This document shows, piece by piece, positions 11,407-26,240 of a stretch of DNA of 64,000 nt. Both the position numbers and the translations under genes were made by a program. A model generated the notes under the pieces. That model saw only the letters and a list, made by a program, of their open reading frames with translations, made no database searches and was not told where the DNA came from. The first letter of the stretch is position 1, and each line of letters starts with the position of its first letter. Origin of the DNA: Agelas oroides (taxonomy: Eukaryota; Porifera; Demospongiae; Agelasida; Agelasidae); NCBI GenBank assembly GCA_949130485.1, contig OX422183.1:10700543-10764542 (forward strand). The letters run 5' to 3'.

Positions 11407-12183
11407 TGGTAGAGTGACATCTATGGCATAACTCAGGGGAAAATTTGGAATAATGTCCACAAGCCTATCACCAATATCAATCACATTTTCGCTTATGGAG
11501 TATAAAATTTCATTGCTATGCTGTCGCAGGTGTAATTTTCTAGGGTAATGAGGTTGACATGTGGATTGCCTGTTGTGACCTGTTAGATCTGGTAACTGGG
11601 GTTGTAAGGTGATCTTGCTTGGCAATTATCTTATGAGAGTTGACACCGTGACATCAAGCTGACCTGGTGACAGTTGATCTGATGACAGTTGAGAATTGAT
11701 CTCGTGAGAAGGAGCCATGAGGAGACATGGGGTAATTGACATATGACTATGATATGTGTACATAATACAATATTGCACATCAGTATAAAAAATAGTTGAC
11801 CAAATGTCTCCAAACAAAAAACAATCTTGCTACCAGTCCGTTCCTCTTAATAAGTTTCTTGATACTTTGAACATGAGGTATTTATTTACCCCCTTTTTTT
11901 GTAACAACAATTTTCTTTCCTGTGAGGAACAAGGAGATAAACTAGTGAGAGTGACCCAGACAGTCTGGGGAATTTGTCGTATGCAGCAATGTACCTGAAC
12001 ATCAGGTAGCTGTTAGTAAACACAATCAATCACGTCAATATCTGGGTCAAACATTACTTTGTGTATTTTGGAGGATGTGCACATGCCATACCTACAGCTG
12101 TCCAGCTGATTTCCAGATACATTACCTCATGTGAATGCTATTGTGTAGCTAATCACACTCATGCATGACTGCCCACATGCATA

Positions 12184-12341
<158 letters not shown>

Positions 12342-12346
12342 CCTAC

Positions 12347-15300
12347 TCTCATATTCTCCCTTCAACTTGTCTGCTAGCTTTCTATAGCCAATCTCTTTCA
12401 AGCTCTCCACAAGAATATCTGGTGTGTGATCACCCGGCATTCCTAGCCATTGGATGAGGACTTCACGAAGGTACCGCCTTACATCGTGGCCACCAGCTTC
12501 AACTTCAAACTCCCTGATCGTGCCTGGTGAGATACTCAACTGTATTCCAACAGCATGGTACTGTGCTGCAACTTGTCTCAACTCTTGCATAACAAGTTTT
12601 AGTTTCTTGGGGCTGTTGAGGTCTGGGGCCGACAGCAGGTCTGTAAAACGAGTTGGGTACATGTACATACCTTTACAGTGACTGAAAGGGCACATCCACC
12701 ACTTCTGCACATCAAGTACATGACATTGTGTATAATGGCATTAAAAGGTCTAGAGATTTCAATACACTCATTCAACAACTACTACAGTGGAACCCCTCTA
12801 TAGCTGACACCATCAGGAATGAATGAGGTGTTCCTAAATCATGCAGGGGCTTCTGGTACATTTCTGGTAGGTGTGGTATGCATAATTGGGCTGTTCAGCA
12901 CAATGCAGCCAGGTTTTTAGAGCTTTCCCTTGCTATACATACTTATATACACTATGTATACACTGGCAGAGAAGGCAAACCAGAAGGCTAGTACTATGAG
13001 TAACAGCACTAATGTCAAGCTGTTAACTCAAGCAGCAATGTGGGCAATCTTGCGAAAAAGGTTGATGAGTGTCTGCTAATCTGGCTTGTTAAGTACTGTT
13101 TGTGTACAATAGGGAATGCAAAAAGTTTCTGTTATACAGAGTAGTGGGATGTCTGCTATTCAGGGGTTGCTGAAGTGAATGAAAGAACAGGAAGGACTTT
13201 CAGAAAGTGTTCATTATATCACTATTGAGGGGTGTCCACTAAGCAGGGTTCCACTGTTGCTATATAGGACCAGCTGAGATTCTGAGAGCTTTGATAGCTG
13301 ATCATTCAAAATATGCAGAAGAGAATTTGGCCATTACTAATGCAAAGCTCCTCCAATTTGATGACCAATATAGACTCTTTGTCACAATATTATATATATG
13401 CTTAAAAAGTGGGTGAAACTGCATGTATTAATTATTAGTGTAATTTTATTTTATGTTCTAACTCCACCAATGACAAACCTTCGGGTAACTCATTTGCTTG
13501 GCGTCTGTGCCCCACTGCTTCAAGGACTTCCTTGACGACTTCCCCTGTGGGTGGCCTTGTTGAGTTTTCGAGCCAGTGATCTACAACTTTTTGGAGGCAT
13601 GCCTGCGCCTTGCCGTCTTCCCCAGTGAATAGAGCACCAATTGCCCTCAACTCTTCCATTGGAACCTCCAGTTCTATCCCCAATGTCTTCCAGTTTGCTG
13701 CCACTGGCTTTAAATCATTTATCAAGCAGCGAAGCTCTGCATGTAAGAAGTAATATATATATCCAATCCTACTATACGTAACTATATCAAGAGTTTCTAA
13801 AGGTATTTATCATAAAACTTGTTGCTTGTTGAATGTCTACATGTAGTAGCTAGGATGGTATATGGAAAGCCTGGGTAACAATAGGGGAAGTTTGTGTGTA
13901 TGACTCTTTGTTTGCAAAGTGCAAAACCTACCAACACAATCCTGTGCTTCATCAGCTCCTAGTGCATGGAACAAGCAAAAAGTGTGTTAGCAGTTGAAAG
14001 GTTCTCTGTTTACTTCAATACAGGACATGTACCTGGTACTGACACAAATCATGGAGTGGAACAAAACTAGAGGTGACACACAGCTATATAGCTGTGAACT
14101 ATTAGTGTCCATTATTCATTGCTGATGTCCAGCAACCAAACTCTGGGAAAGGTGTGGCTGATGATGGCATGCATGGAATGCATGGTTGCATTACCAGTTG
14201 ATCTGTTTTAACAACATAGTATTTTGTATTGTTTGTGGTCTCTGCATGTGGTAGCCTCATTCCCAGGCTCTCCCTTTACCCTAATGTTTGTATTTTTCAT
14301 TGGTGGCAAGGGCCTTGGAACAAGGCTACTCTGTGACTTCAAATAAAACTTTTACCCATATAATTATAGTTTAGTATAAACACCCAGCAACCAAACCAAT
14401 GTTAGCCTCATATTCCTTTTCCCCTAGGAACAATGCCTGTGATTAAATTTGATTGATCTGTTTCAGCTAACAACAAAGTTAACCATTTCCCATCTTACAA
14501 TTATTTTGACTTCAATTGGATCTTCTATCTCTATGTTGATCTATGATTGTCACACTTACACAGACATTCTCAAAGTGAATGCATTATAAGTATGTTCAAA
14601 GTCTGTATATGCCTGGTCTCTGTCATATCTGAGTTGTTGACCGTATCAAGCGGTGGAGAATATTACTGGAAACATGGAGAATAGAGCTACTTTGGTCTCT
14701 ATCAGGACATATATATCTTTTGATGTTAGGAACAATGCCTGTGATTAAATTTGGTTGATGTGTTTCAGCTAACAACACAGTTTAAGCAATGCTATTGCAA
14801 AAACACAGTTTAAGCAATGCTATTGCAAAAACACAGTTTGAGCAATGCTATCGCAAAAACACAGTTTGAGCAATGCTATCGCAAGTACACAGTTTGAGCA
14901 ATGCTATCGCAAGTACACAGTTTGAGCAATGCTATCGCAAAAACACAGTTTGAGCAATGCTATCGCAAAAACACAGTTTGAGCAATGCTATCGCAAAAAC
15001 ACAGTTTGAGCAATGCTATCGCAAAAACACAGTTTGAGCAATGCTATCGCAAGTACACAGTTTGAGCAATGCTATCGCAAAAACACAGTTTGAGCAATGC
15101 TATCGCAAAAACACAGTTTGAGCAATGCTATCGCAAGTACACAGTTTGAGCAATGCTATCGCAAAAACACAGTTTGAGCAATGCTATCGCAAAAACACAG
15201 TTTGAGCAATGCTATCGCAAAAACACAGTTTGAGCAATGCTATCGCAAAAACACAGTTTGAGCAATGCTATCGCAAAAACACAGTTTGAGCAATGCTATC

Positions 15301-16188
15301 GCAAAAACACAGTTTGAGCAATGCTATCGCAAAAACACAGTTTGAGCAATGCTATCGCAAAAACACAGTTTGAGCAATGCTATCGCAAAAACACAGTTTG
15401 AGCAATGCTATCGCAAAAACACAGTTTGAGCAATGCTATCGCAAAAACACAGTTTGAGCAATGCTATCGCAAAAACACAGTTTGAGCAATGCTATCGCAA
15501 AAACACAGTTTGAGCAATGCTATCGCAAAAACACAGTTTGAGCAATGCTATCGCATAAATAACTAAGGAAGGCTTCTAAATTACTGTACGTTCCACATTG
15601 TCAAAAGAATGCGTCTGTCTTGGTACAGCTAATGTAATCTACACTCAACTATAAGAATATTATTTGATCATGCCAGCCTTAAGCTACTCACTATCTATTT
15701 GTGCATCATTGAGGTCCGTTTTCTCTTGTTGTTCCACCTGCTGTTGGTCTGAAACACAAGATAGTATCTAGTTAGTTTTATTTGTGTACATGCACCGTAT
15801 GCACTACTAGTTAAGTGAATATATATACTCTACAGCACATGCAACTAATACACTGTACTTTATCTCACTACCACATGTAAAAATAGCTGATTCTATATTT
15901 TAGTCTCCCATACAATCCTAGAAACAGCTATACTAGCCACATGTATTGCTTCAGTACAAAACATTGCATGCATGTATATGTAGCCTCGTTCTTAGGTCTT
16001 CCAACTAAGGCTCTCCGCCTACACAGGAGAGTGAGGCTAGTATGTATGCACATGCTTATCTAATCTTCTGAGTTTCTGAAATGTGTACGCACAGAAGCGA
16101 TTAGTGTTGCCTACTTGTACACTCTACCATGGCAATCAAAAATTATGTATACCAACAGTGCCTCTACCTGACCTTGACTTGCGGCCAT
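12347..16188 (-). CDS. Death-domain adaptor-like gene, copy A1
   Basis: Exons on the minus strand: 16168-16188 (MAASQ-type start), 15692-15748 (Gln-rich, QQQVEQQEKTDLND), 13932-13958 (27-nt linker), 13435-13736 (death-domain-like, ends at TAA), 12347-12640 (second death-domain-like exon). Apart from the start exon, the joins keep phase 1. The domains show the six-helix death-fold pattern with conserved Trp (VAANWKTLGIEL; VLIQWLGMPGD; VDHWLENS). Such domains bind each other in apoptosis or NF-kB signalling; no enzyme domain is present, so an adaptor role is inferred. The 12347-12640 exon follows the stop, so it is an alternative terminal exon or part of a separate gene starting near 12710. The start exon to its consensus donor is 21 nt, which breaks phase; use of a weak GTCAGG donor (16 nt) would restore it. 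Confidence 0.7.
14781..15556. repeat. 28-bp tandem array, ~28 copies, in a death-gene intron
   Basis: The unit is ACACAGTTTGAGCAATGCTATCGCAAAA, with variants ending CAAGT and two older units with TTTAAGC/TATTGC at the left edge. It lies between the Gln-rich exon and the 27-nt exon. The copy at 29919-30694 has the same length and the same order of variants. Confidence 0.95.
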
Positions 16189-17665
16189 CTCAGGAACACC
16201 TATCCAACCAAAGAGATACGGTTATGGTGGCCACTGCACCAGCATATTATGCATTACATATACACATGGCTCATTCGCTGAAGGCTTCTCATAGAACGCA
16301 GAAGTGGCATGCAGAAATTATGACTACCACTATATCAGCATAACAACTTCCCTCTGAGCTGCTTCAAGTAAGAATAGTGTAGCTACACTCCAAAAAGATG
16401 GGTTATTCTAACCACTGAGTGGTTTATCCTGGTTCCAGACAAGCTGATGAGGAGACAGTGCTTATGAGAAGTTTATTTTGGTATGAGAGGCTAATTGCTT
16501 AAGCTGAGGAAGGGGTTACATCTGCTTGCATTAAAGAGCCAATCATGCATGATCTCGCAGATATAGTAACCACAGAACATATGTCACCAAAAGCATCTGC
16601 AGTGCCTCCCTCACAGAGGTTCTGAGGGATTGTCAGTTGTAAGGTATGATTTGGGCTCAGGTTGAGCCTCATGCACACTGATATACTACAACTCGTACAC
16701 CCAGTGCACGCCAACCACCCTGTTTATCCCACACCCCACAAAACAAACCGTACATACCTGTCAACGTTTAGTAGATTATTTCTAGATTCTTTGAGTTGCA
16801 GCGTACTTACTGTGAATTTGCCAAGGGTAAATAGTCTACTACACTTTCTGATTGTGATGTAGCAGTTGTAACCAGATCTTCGTGGATCTGTACTTGATAG
16901 TTAAGTAAAGATTATACCAATGACAGGCTGTGTGCTGAGGCTACAACACCGCCACACTTTCTAATAACTAGCTGCTCAGGGAGAACACTGAAATGACAGC
17001 TATTCTTTGCATCCTGCAAACAACTCCTTTCAGAAGCTGTCTCATGTAGCTAAGACTTGCACATGAAGCAGCCTTAGTAGACAGTAACTGGCAAACCCTG
17101 ATGCAAAAGCTACATGCATGATCTGCCAAGTACAGTGACAAGCTATGAGTCAACAGTGTGCTGCTTGCTCGGGCTCACCCCACAATGATGAAACATCTCC
17201 CTAGTTATTTATATATTTACCATGCATACATAATACACCTATTCTCTGCAAGCACTATATAGGATGCATGTGTACCTGCTTTGGATCAAGCTCTTTTACT
17301 TGCAGTGTAGTTTCTTGCACTGTTACTGCTACACTCACTGGCTATTGGCTACAGCAAAAATTCAGGGCTGACCTCAGATATCATGAATATGATTGTGTTG
17401 ACCAATCGGGAAGCTGCTGTAGTACATCCCATCTTCATTACCATATTTGGTATGTACCATGCAAATATATACTTGAAACAATCAATGAACCACTGCGTTA
17501 TTGTTATCGTTTTGAACGCACACACCTTCAAAATACCACATAATACTATTTTCACTTTCAGACTGAGCCCAAGCCCAAAGCTCAGGTTTGTTTACTTAAC
17601 AGCCATAAATCCCTGCCTTCCCTGGCCACCTATGCTGTAAATATATCCCACCTGATTGGTCCTTT

Positions 17666-20069
17666 CACAGAAAAAAGAAAGTGTGCTAATCTGACACAAA
17701 AAGTGTGTCAAAAGTGATGTCTCCAGTTTTGACACACCTACACGCATGTCAAATTTTTAGGTGTGTCAAAACTACACATGTGCTAACTGGACAGTGTGCC
17801 AAATTAGTAGTGTGCTATTCAGCAAGTGTGCTAAATAACAAGTGTGTTATTCTACCAATGTGTCAAAATTGGTGTGCAAAATTAGCAGTGTGTCAACTGA
17901 CATGCAGCTGACCCCTCACTTAGTGGGTGGAGCTTTTACATGGAATTTCCAATGAAACACTTGACTGTAAGCAAAATATAATTGTGACATACACTGAGTT
18001 GAAAACATGAATATACTAAAACAAGCAAACAATAGTTATGCTATAACTTACGTTACAGCATTTTATACAAATACGTATGTGATTGAAGTACTACATTGTA
18101 TAAAAATGTGTCAATATACTCTATACATACAAAAATGGCATTCAACTATGCATATAATATACATTTTATGTACCTATCAATCAGTTAGTTGAGTTCAATT
18201 GTTAACATCCATCTGTGAAAGAATAGCACATGCAATAATTATTCATATACTAGTCAGGTCATGCGATAGAGGAACTGCAATCATTCTATTATTCCATTAT
18301 ACAAGTCATGTGGGGCATCTTGGAGGACAAAACAGTAGTGATTATCATACTAGCGCATTGAACTTCCCGCCCTAGCAATGCTCCTACCAGTAGCATTCAT
18401 TTCTCACAGAGGAGTGTTAAATGTCTTCACTAACCCTTTGCATAGTCTAAAGTTGAAGTTAAACGCCCGAAACAGGTCTGTAGAAATGTAATTTTTGTAT
18501 AATTGCTTTCCTTCAATTGCCTTCCAACATGGCAGCATGTGTACTGAAAATATTTCGAAAGTGTGGCAGCTATCATTTCAAATGCAATTCCTCTACCGGG
18601 GTATGTGAAGAAATCACACAGTCAGCATCTCAGAAAGGCTCATCTTGTTTGTTGTTATTCATGCATACATGGAAATCCCTGAACGTAATCACCAGGGATA
18701 AGGCTAGATGTATTAAACATTGTAACCACTCACTTGGCTATGAGCCTCTTCAAGCAGCTGGGGCCTCTGTAGTCAGTTGGTGTAGTGAGGAGAAGTAAAC
18801 AGGCCTGGAAGGTATAGTGGAAGATGGTCATGATACAAACTAGGTTTGCAAATTTAAGAGTACAAAAACGCAAGCACTGGACAATTCCCAACCAGAAGAG
18901 TCATCCACTCAGCAGGTACATTTCAGAAAATACAAGGCCTTGTGTACAACTTATGTTCTCCGCACCTCATTAAGAAATGTACTATGGCTCCCCCCACCCC
19001 CAATCCAGTGCAGAACAAATTAAGGAGGAAGACCTAAATGCAAATTCAGACAACTGCAGTTGTAATAAGTATATAGTACAAGCTTACTTACCAGCAGTTT
19101 AAACCACTTGCAGGGCAGCGTGGAGATTGAACCTTGGTGGCCTGGGTACTTCTGAACAATGAGGCATTAATAGCCTGGAGACAAAGGTCCTGTGTATGGA
19201 TATACAAGTGATGTGAATTAATCATCTGGGGCTTTTAAATAAAAGCTTTTGTTCTCCCTATCTCGTACCTTTCCTCTCTGTGCATATACAGCCTCCAGAA
19301 CCTCCATTCAGAACATGTCTTTGGGAAGGCCGCAGACTCACTCTGTGTACCTATCACCACCACGATCTCTCAGACAAGATCAGTATAGAGGAAGACTAAC
19401 TGGTCTAGCTAGTCTGGTAGTTGGTGGAAGGATGTGAAGGGAACAAGCAGGGAGGTATAAGGTAGAAAGAAAGAAATGACACATTCAACAATATTTCTTT
19501 AGCGACTTTACTACTGCAGTACAACTCTATAGCTAGCTATATGTTTCCTTACGCGGAAATAGCTACTTTAGCTATTTTATATGTAGTAAAAAAAAAGTAC
19601 ATTTATAAATTCATTGACTTTCAGCCACTTCTTACCACGGTGGTGTGAAGTCTCAGCGATGTAACCGCTCCGCACTCCTTGTCACCGAAAGACATTCGCT
19701 CCCGTGGGACATCGAACATGTAAGCCCTCTCCTCCACTAAGCTCAGGTACCATTTTGTTGCTGGCGGAATTTTCACGAACGGATCATATCAAAGAAGACG
19801 AACTTGAAGTGTACGATCGAAGTGAGAAAATGCGAAATGGCGCGTGCCATGTTGCGCACGCGTACAAGGACTGAGCCACGCCCCTGTCATTATTAGCCCC
19901 ACCCTGTTTGCGAGGCTGGCTCCTGTACTTCTACGTATAAGTTTCTGTAACAAAACAGACTCTACATACACGCTACTACCTGTCATGCTGGTTGTTCTCT
20001 CTATACTAAAGCTACAGGAGTTGGAAAAGTTATTGCATGATCATGTATGCTCATGTATGTAATATGAAT
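17666..20069. other. Left part of the 9-kb spacer between the duplicated blocks
   Basis: The first ~240 bases (17666-17900) are crowded with GTGTGCTA and GTGTGTCAAA motifs. The rest is AT-rich with no recognisable gene. A CpG-richer patch at about 19630-19920 stands out. A minus-strand frame there (containing WYLSLVEERAYMFDVPRER, about 19640-19775) reads like protein but has a stop just upstream and no clear start, so it is not called. Confidence 0.6.
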
Positions 20070-23000
20070 CAGGCCTGAAACAGCTACTACTTGACCAAAC
20101 TATACAAAATGGGTATCAAACAGTTCCATTTGATGTGTACCTTCATAATCTGATGTTTGTTTTCATTTTGGTATGAGTGGTTCAAAAATACTCTAGGTAC
20201 AGTTGTGATTTTACCACTTGTACATAACGGTTACTTGTAACTAACAACTTCAGGCCCGAAACAGCTAATACTTGACCAAACTATACCAAATGGGTATCAA
20301 ACAGTTCCATTTGGTGTGTACATTCATAATCTGATGTTTGTTTTCATTTTGGAGTAAGTGTTCTGAAAATTGTGTGGGTACGATTGTGGTTTTACCAACG
20401 TATCAGTTAGTTGTAACTAACAATTTCAGGCCCGAAACAGCTAATACTTGACCAAACTATACAAAATGGGTATCAAACAGTTCCATTTGATGTGTACCTT
20501 CATAATCTGATGTTTGTTTTCATTTTGGTATGAGTGGTTCAAAAATACTCTAGGTACAGTTGTGATTTTACCACTTGTACATAACGGTTACTTGTAACTA
20601 ACAATTTCAGGCCCGAAACAGCTAATACTTGACCAAACTATACCAAATGGGTATCAAACAGTCCCATTTGGTGTGTACATTCATAATCTGATGTTTGTTT
20701 TCATTTTGGAGTAAGTGTTCTGAAAATTGTCTGGGTACGGTTGTGGTTTTACCACTTGTACATATCGGTTAGTTGTAACTAACAATATCATCCATGAAAC
20801 AGACAATACTTGACCAAACCAGACAGAATGGGTATCAAATAGTTCCATTTGATGTGTACATTCATAATCTGATGTTTGTTTTCATTTTGGGGTAAGTTGT
20901 CTGAAAATTGTGTGGGTACGATTGTGGTTTTACCAACGTATCGGTTAGTTGTAACTAACAATTTCAGGCCCGAAACAGCTAATACTTGACCAAACTATAC
21001 AAAATGGGTATCAAACAGTTCCATTTGATGTGTACCTTCATAATCTGATGTTTGTTTTCATTTTGGTATGAGTGGTTCAAAAATACTCTAGGTACAGTTG
21101 TGATTTTACCACTTGTACATAACGGTTACTTGTAACTAACAATTTCAGGCCCGAAACAGCTAATACTTGACCAAACTATACCAAATGGGTATCAAACAGT
21201 CCCATTTGGTGTGTACATTCATAATCTGATGTTTGTTTTCATTTTGGAGTAAGTGTTCTGAAAATTGTCTGGGTACGGTTGTGGTTTTACCACTTGTACA
21301 TATCGGTTAGTTGTAACTAACAATATCATCCATGAAACAGACAATACTTGACCAAACCAGACAGAATGGGTATCAAATAGTTCCATTTGATGTGTACATT
21401 CATAATCTGATGTTTGTTTTCATTTTGGGGTAAGTTGTCTGAAAATTGTGTGGGTACGATTGTGGTTTTACCAACGTATCGGTTAGTTGTAACTAACAAT
21501 TTCAGGCCCGAAACAGCTAATACTTGACCAAACTATACAAAATGGGTATCAAACAGTTCCATTTGATGTGTACATTCATAATCTGATGTTTGTTTTCATT
21601 TTGGTATGAGTGGTTCAAAAAGAGTGTAGGTGCGGTTGTGATTTTACCACTTGTACATATCGGTTACTTGTAACTAACAATTTCAGGCCCGAAACAGCTA
21701 ACACTTGACCAAACTATACAAAATGGGTATCAAACAGTTCCATTTGATGTGTACATTCATAATCTGATGTTTGTTTTCATTTTGGAGTAAGTGTTCTGAA
21801 AATTGTCTGGGTGCGGTTGTAGTTTTACCACTTGAACATATCGGTTACTTGCAACTAACAATATCATCCATGAAACAGACAATACTTGACCAAACCAGAC
21901 AAAATGGGTATCAAATAGTTCCATTTGATGTGTACATTCATAATCTGATGTTTGTTTTCATTTTGGGGTAAGTTGTCTGAAAATTGTGTGGGTACGATTG
22001 TGGTTTTACCAACGTATCGGTTAGTAGTAACTAACAATTTCAGGCCCGAAACAGCTAATACTTGACCAAACTATACAAAATGGGTATCAAACAGTTCCAT
22101 TTGATGTGTACATTCATAATCTGATGTTTGTTTTCATTTTGGTATGAGTGGTTCAAAAAGAGTCTTGGTGCGGTTGTGGTTTTACCACTTGTACATATCG
22201 GTTACTTGTAACTAACAATTTCAGGCCCGAAACAGCTAACACTTGACCAAACTATACAAAATGGGTATCAAACAATTCCATTTGGTGTATACATTCATAA
22301 TCTGATGTTTGTTTGCATTTTGGAGTAAGTGTTCTGAAAATTGTCTGGGTACGGTTGTGGTTAACCACTTGTACATATCGGTTAGTTGTAACTAACAATA
22401 TCATCCATGAAACAGACAATACTTGACCAAACCAGACAGAATGGGTATCAAATAGTTCCATTTGATGTGTACATTCATAATCTGATGTTTGTTTTCATTT
22501 TGGGATAAGTTGTCTGAAAATTGTGTGGGTACGATTGTGGTTTTACCAACGTATCGGTTAGTTGTAACTAACAATTTCACGCCCGAAACAGCTAATACTT
22601 GACCAAACTATACAAAATGGGTATCAAACAGTTCCATTTGATGTGTACATTCATAATCTGATGTTTGTTTTCATTTTGGTATGAGTGGTTCAAAAAGAGT
22701 CTTGGTGCGGTTGTGGTTTTACCACTTGTACATATCGGTTACTTGTAACTAACAATTTCAGGCCCGAAACAGCTAACACTTGACCAAACTATACAAAATG
22801 GGTATCAAACAATTCCATTTGGTGTATACATTCATAATCTGATGTTTGTTTGCATTTTGGAGTAAGTGTTCTGAAAATTGTCTGGGTACGGTTGTGGTTA
22901 ACCACTTGTACATATCGGTTAGTTGTAACTAACAATATCATCAATGAAACAGACAATACTTGACCAAACCAGACAGAATGGGTATCAAACAGTCCCATTT

Positions 23001-26000
23001 GGTGTGTACATTCATAATCTGATGTTTGTTTCCATTTTGGAGTAAGTGTTCTGAAAATTGTGTGGGTACGATTGTGGTTTTACCAACGTATCGGTTAGTT
23101 GTAACTAACAATTTCAGGCCCGAAACAGCTAATACTTGACCAAACTATACAAAATGTGTATCAAACAGTTCCATTTGATGTGTACATTCATAATCTGATG
23201 TTTGTTTTCATTTTGGTATGAGTGGTTCAAAAAGAGTGTAGGTGCGGTTGTGATTTTACCACTTGTACATATCGGTTAGTTGTAACTAACAATATCATCC
23301 ATGAAACAGACAATACTTGACCAAACCAGACAAAATGGGTATCAAACAGTTCCATTTGGTGTGTACATTCATAATCTGATGTTTGTTTCCATTTTGGAGT
23401 AAGTGTTCTGAAAATTGTGTGGGTACGATTGTGGTTTTACCAAGGTATCGGTTAGTTGTAACTAACAATTTCAGGCCCGAAACAGCTAATACTTGACCAA
23501 ACTATACAAAATGGGTATCAAACAGTTCCATTTGATGTGTACATTCATAATCTGATGTTTGTTTTCATTTTGGTATGAGTGGTTCAAAAAGAGTCTTGGT
23601 GCGGTTGCGGTTTTACCACTTGTACATATCGGTTACTTGTAACTAACAATTTCAGGCCCGAAACAGCTAATACTTGACCAAACTATACAAAATGGGTATC
23701 AAACAGTTCCATTTGATGTGTACATTCATAATCTGATGTTTGTTTTCATTTTGGTATGAGTGGTTCAAAAAGAGTCTTGGTGCGGTTGTGGTTTTACCAC
23801 TTGTACATATCGGTTACTTGTAACTAACAATTTCAGGTCCGAAACAGCTAATACTTGACCAAACTATACAAAATGGGTATCAAACAATTCCATTTGGTGT
23901 ATACATGCATAATCTGATGTTTGTTTGCATTTTGGAGTAAGTGTTCTGAAAATTGTCTGGGTACGGTTGTGGTTTTACCACTTGTACATATCGGTTAGTT
24001 GTAACTAACAATATCATCCATGAAACAGACAATACTTGACCAAACCAGACAGAATGGGTATCAAACACTTCCATTTGGTGTGTACATTCATAATCTGATG
24101 TTTGTTTTCATTTTGGAGTAAGTGTTCTGAAAATTGTGTGGGTACGATTGTGGTTTTACCAACGTATCGGTTAGTTGTAACTAACAATTTCAGGCCCGAA
24201 ATAGCTAATATTTGACCAAACTATACAAAATGGGTATCAAACAGTTCCATTTGATGTGTACATTCATAATCTGATGTTTGTTTTCATTTTGGTATGAGTG
24301 GTTCAAAAAGAGTCTTGGTGCGGTTGTGGTTTTACCACTTGTACATATCGGTTACTTGTAACTAACAATTTCAGGCCCGAAACAGCTAACACTTGACCAA
24401 ACTATACAAAATGGGTATCAAACAGTTCCATTTTATGTGTACATTCATAATCTGATGTTTGTTTTCATTTTGGTATGAGTGGTTCAAAAAGAGTCTTGGT
24501 GCGGTTGTGGTTTTACCACTTGTACATATCGGTTACTTGTAACTAACAATTTCAGGCCCGAAACAGCTAATACTTGACCAAACTATACAAAATGGGTATC
24601 AAACAATTCCATTTGGTGTATACATTCATAATCTGATGTTTGTTTGCATTTTGGAGTAAGTGTTCTGAAAATTGTCTGGGTACGGTTGTGGTTTTACCAC
24701 TTGCACATATCGGTTAGTTGTAACTAACAATATCATCCATGAAACAGACAATACTTGACCAAACCAGACAGAATGGGTATCAAACAGTTCCATTTGGTGT
24801 GTACATTCATAAACTGATGCTTTTTTTCATTTTGGAGTAAGTGTTCTGAAAATTGTGTGGGTACGATTGTGGTTTAACCAACGTATCGGTTAGTTGTAAC
24901 TAACAATTTCAGGCCCGAAACAGCTAATACTTGACCAAACTATACAAAATGGGTATCAAACAGTTCCTTTGATGTGTACATTCATAATCTGATGTTTGTT
25001 TTCATTTTGGTATGAGTGGTTCAAAAAGAGTGTAGGTGCGGTTGTGATTTTACCACTTGTACATATCGGTTACTTGTAACTAACAATTTCAGGCCCGAAA
25101 CAGCTAATACTTGACCAAACTATACCAAATGGGTATCAAACAGTTCCATTTGGTGTGTACATTCATAATCTGATGTTTGTTTTCATTTTGGAGTAAGTTT
25201 TCTGAAAATTGTCTGGGTGTGGTTGTGGTTTTACCACTTGTACATATCGGTTAGTTGCATGTAACTAACAATATCATCCATGAAACAGACAATACTTGAC
25301 CAAACCAGACAAAATGGGTATCAAACAGTTCCATTTGGTGTGTACATTCATAAACTGATGTTTTTTTTCATTTTGGAGTAAGTGTTTTGAAAATTGTGTG
25401 GGTACGATTGTAGTTTTACCAACGTATCGGTTAGTTGTAACTAACAATTTCAGGCCCGAAACAGCTAATACTTGACCAAACTATATAAAATGGGTATCAA
25501 ACAGTTCCATTTGATGTGTACATCCATAATCTGATGTTTGTTTTCATTTTGGTATGAGTGGTTCAAAAAGAGTGTAGGTGCGGTTGTGATTTTACCACTT
25601 GTACATATCGGTTACTTGTAACTAACAATTTCAGGCCCGAAACAGCTAACACTTGACCAAACTATACAAAATGGGTATCAAACAGTTCCATTTGATGTGT
25701 ACATTCATAATCTGATGTTTGTTTGCATTTTGGAGTAAGTGTTCTGAAAATTGTCTGGGTACGGTTGTGGTTAACCACTTGTACATATCGGTTAGTTGTA
25801 ACTAACAATATCATCCATGAAACAGATAATACTTGACCAAACCAGACAAAATGGGTATCAAACAGTTCCATTTGGTGTGTACATTCATAATCTGATGTTT
25901 GTTTTCATTTTGGAGTAAGTGTTCTGAAAATTGTGTGGGTACGATTGTGGTTTTATCAACGTATCGGTTACTTGTAACTAACAATTTCAGGTCCGAAACA

Positions 26001-26240
26001 GCTAATACTTGACCAAACTATACAAAATGCGTATCAAACAGTTCCATTTGGTGTGTACATTCATAATCTGATGTTTGTTTTCATTTTGGTACGAGTGGTT
26101 CAAAAAGAGTCTAGGTACGGTTGTGATTTTACCACTTGTACATATTGGTTACTTGTAACTAACAATTTCAGGCCCAAAACAGCTAATACTTGACCAAACT
26201 ATACAAAATGGGTATCAAACAGTTCCATTTGGTGTGTACA
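20070..26240. repeat. Satellite array of ~181-bp monomers, about 34 copies
   Basis: Monomers start with CAGGCCCGAAACAGCTAATAC or the variant CATCCATGAAACAGACAATAC and contain CATTCATAATCTGATGTTTG and GTAACTAACAAT. At the left, monomer types follow a ~541-bp three-monomer order (compare 20427, 20967 and 21507). Further right the order is looser. No coding function: the repeating ~69-residue minus-strand frames are shadows of the monomer. Confidence 0.95.

Noticed and set aside
14781-15556. 28-bp direct repeats resembling a CRISPR array
   Set aside because: Units follow one another without spacers and sit in an animal gene's intron; it is a minisatellite.
22252-25871. Repeated ~69-residue ORFs (MELFDTHFVWFGQ...)
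   Set aside because: They repeat with the satellite monomer and are broken in most monomers, so they are chance frames.
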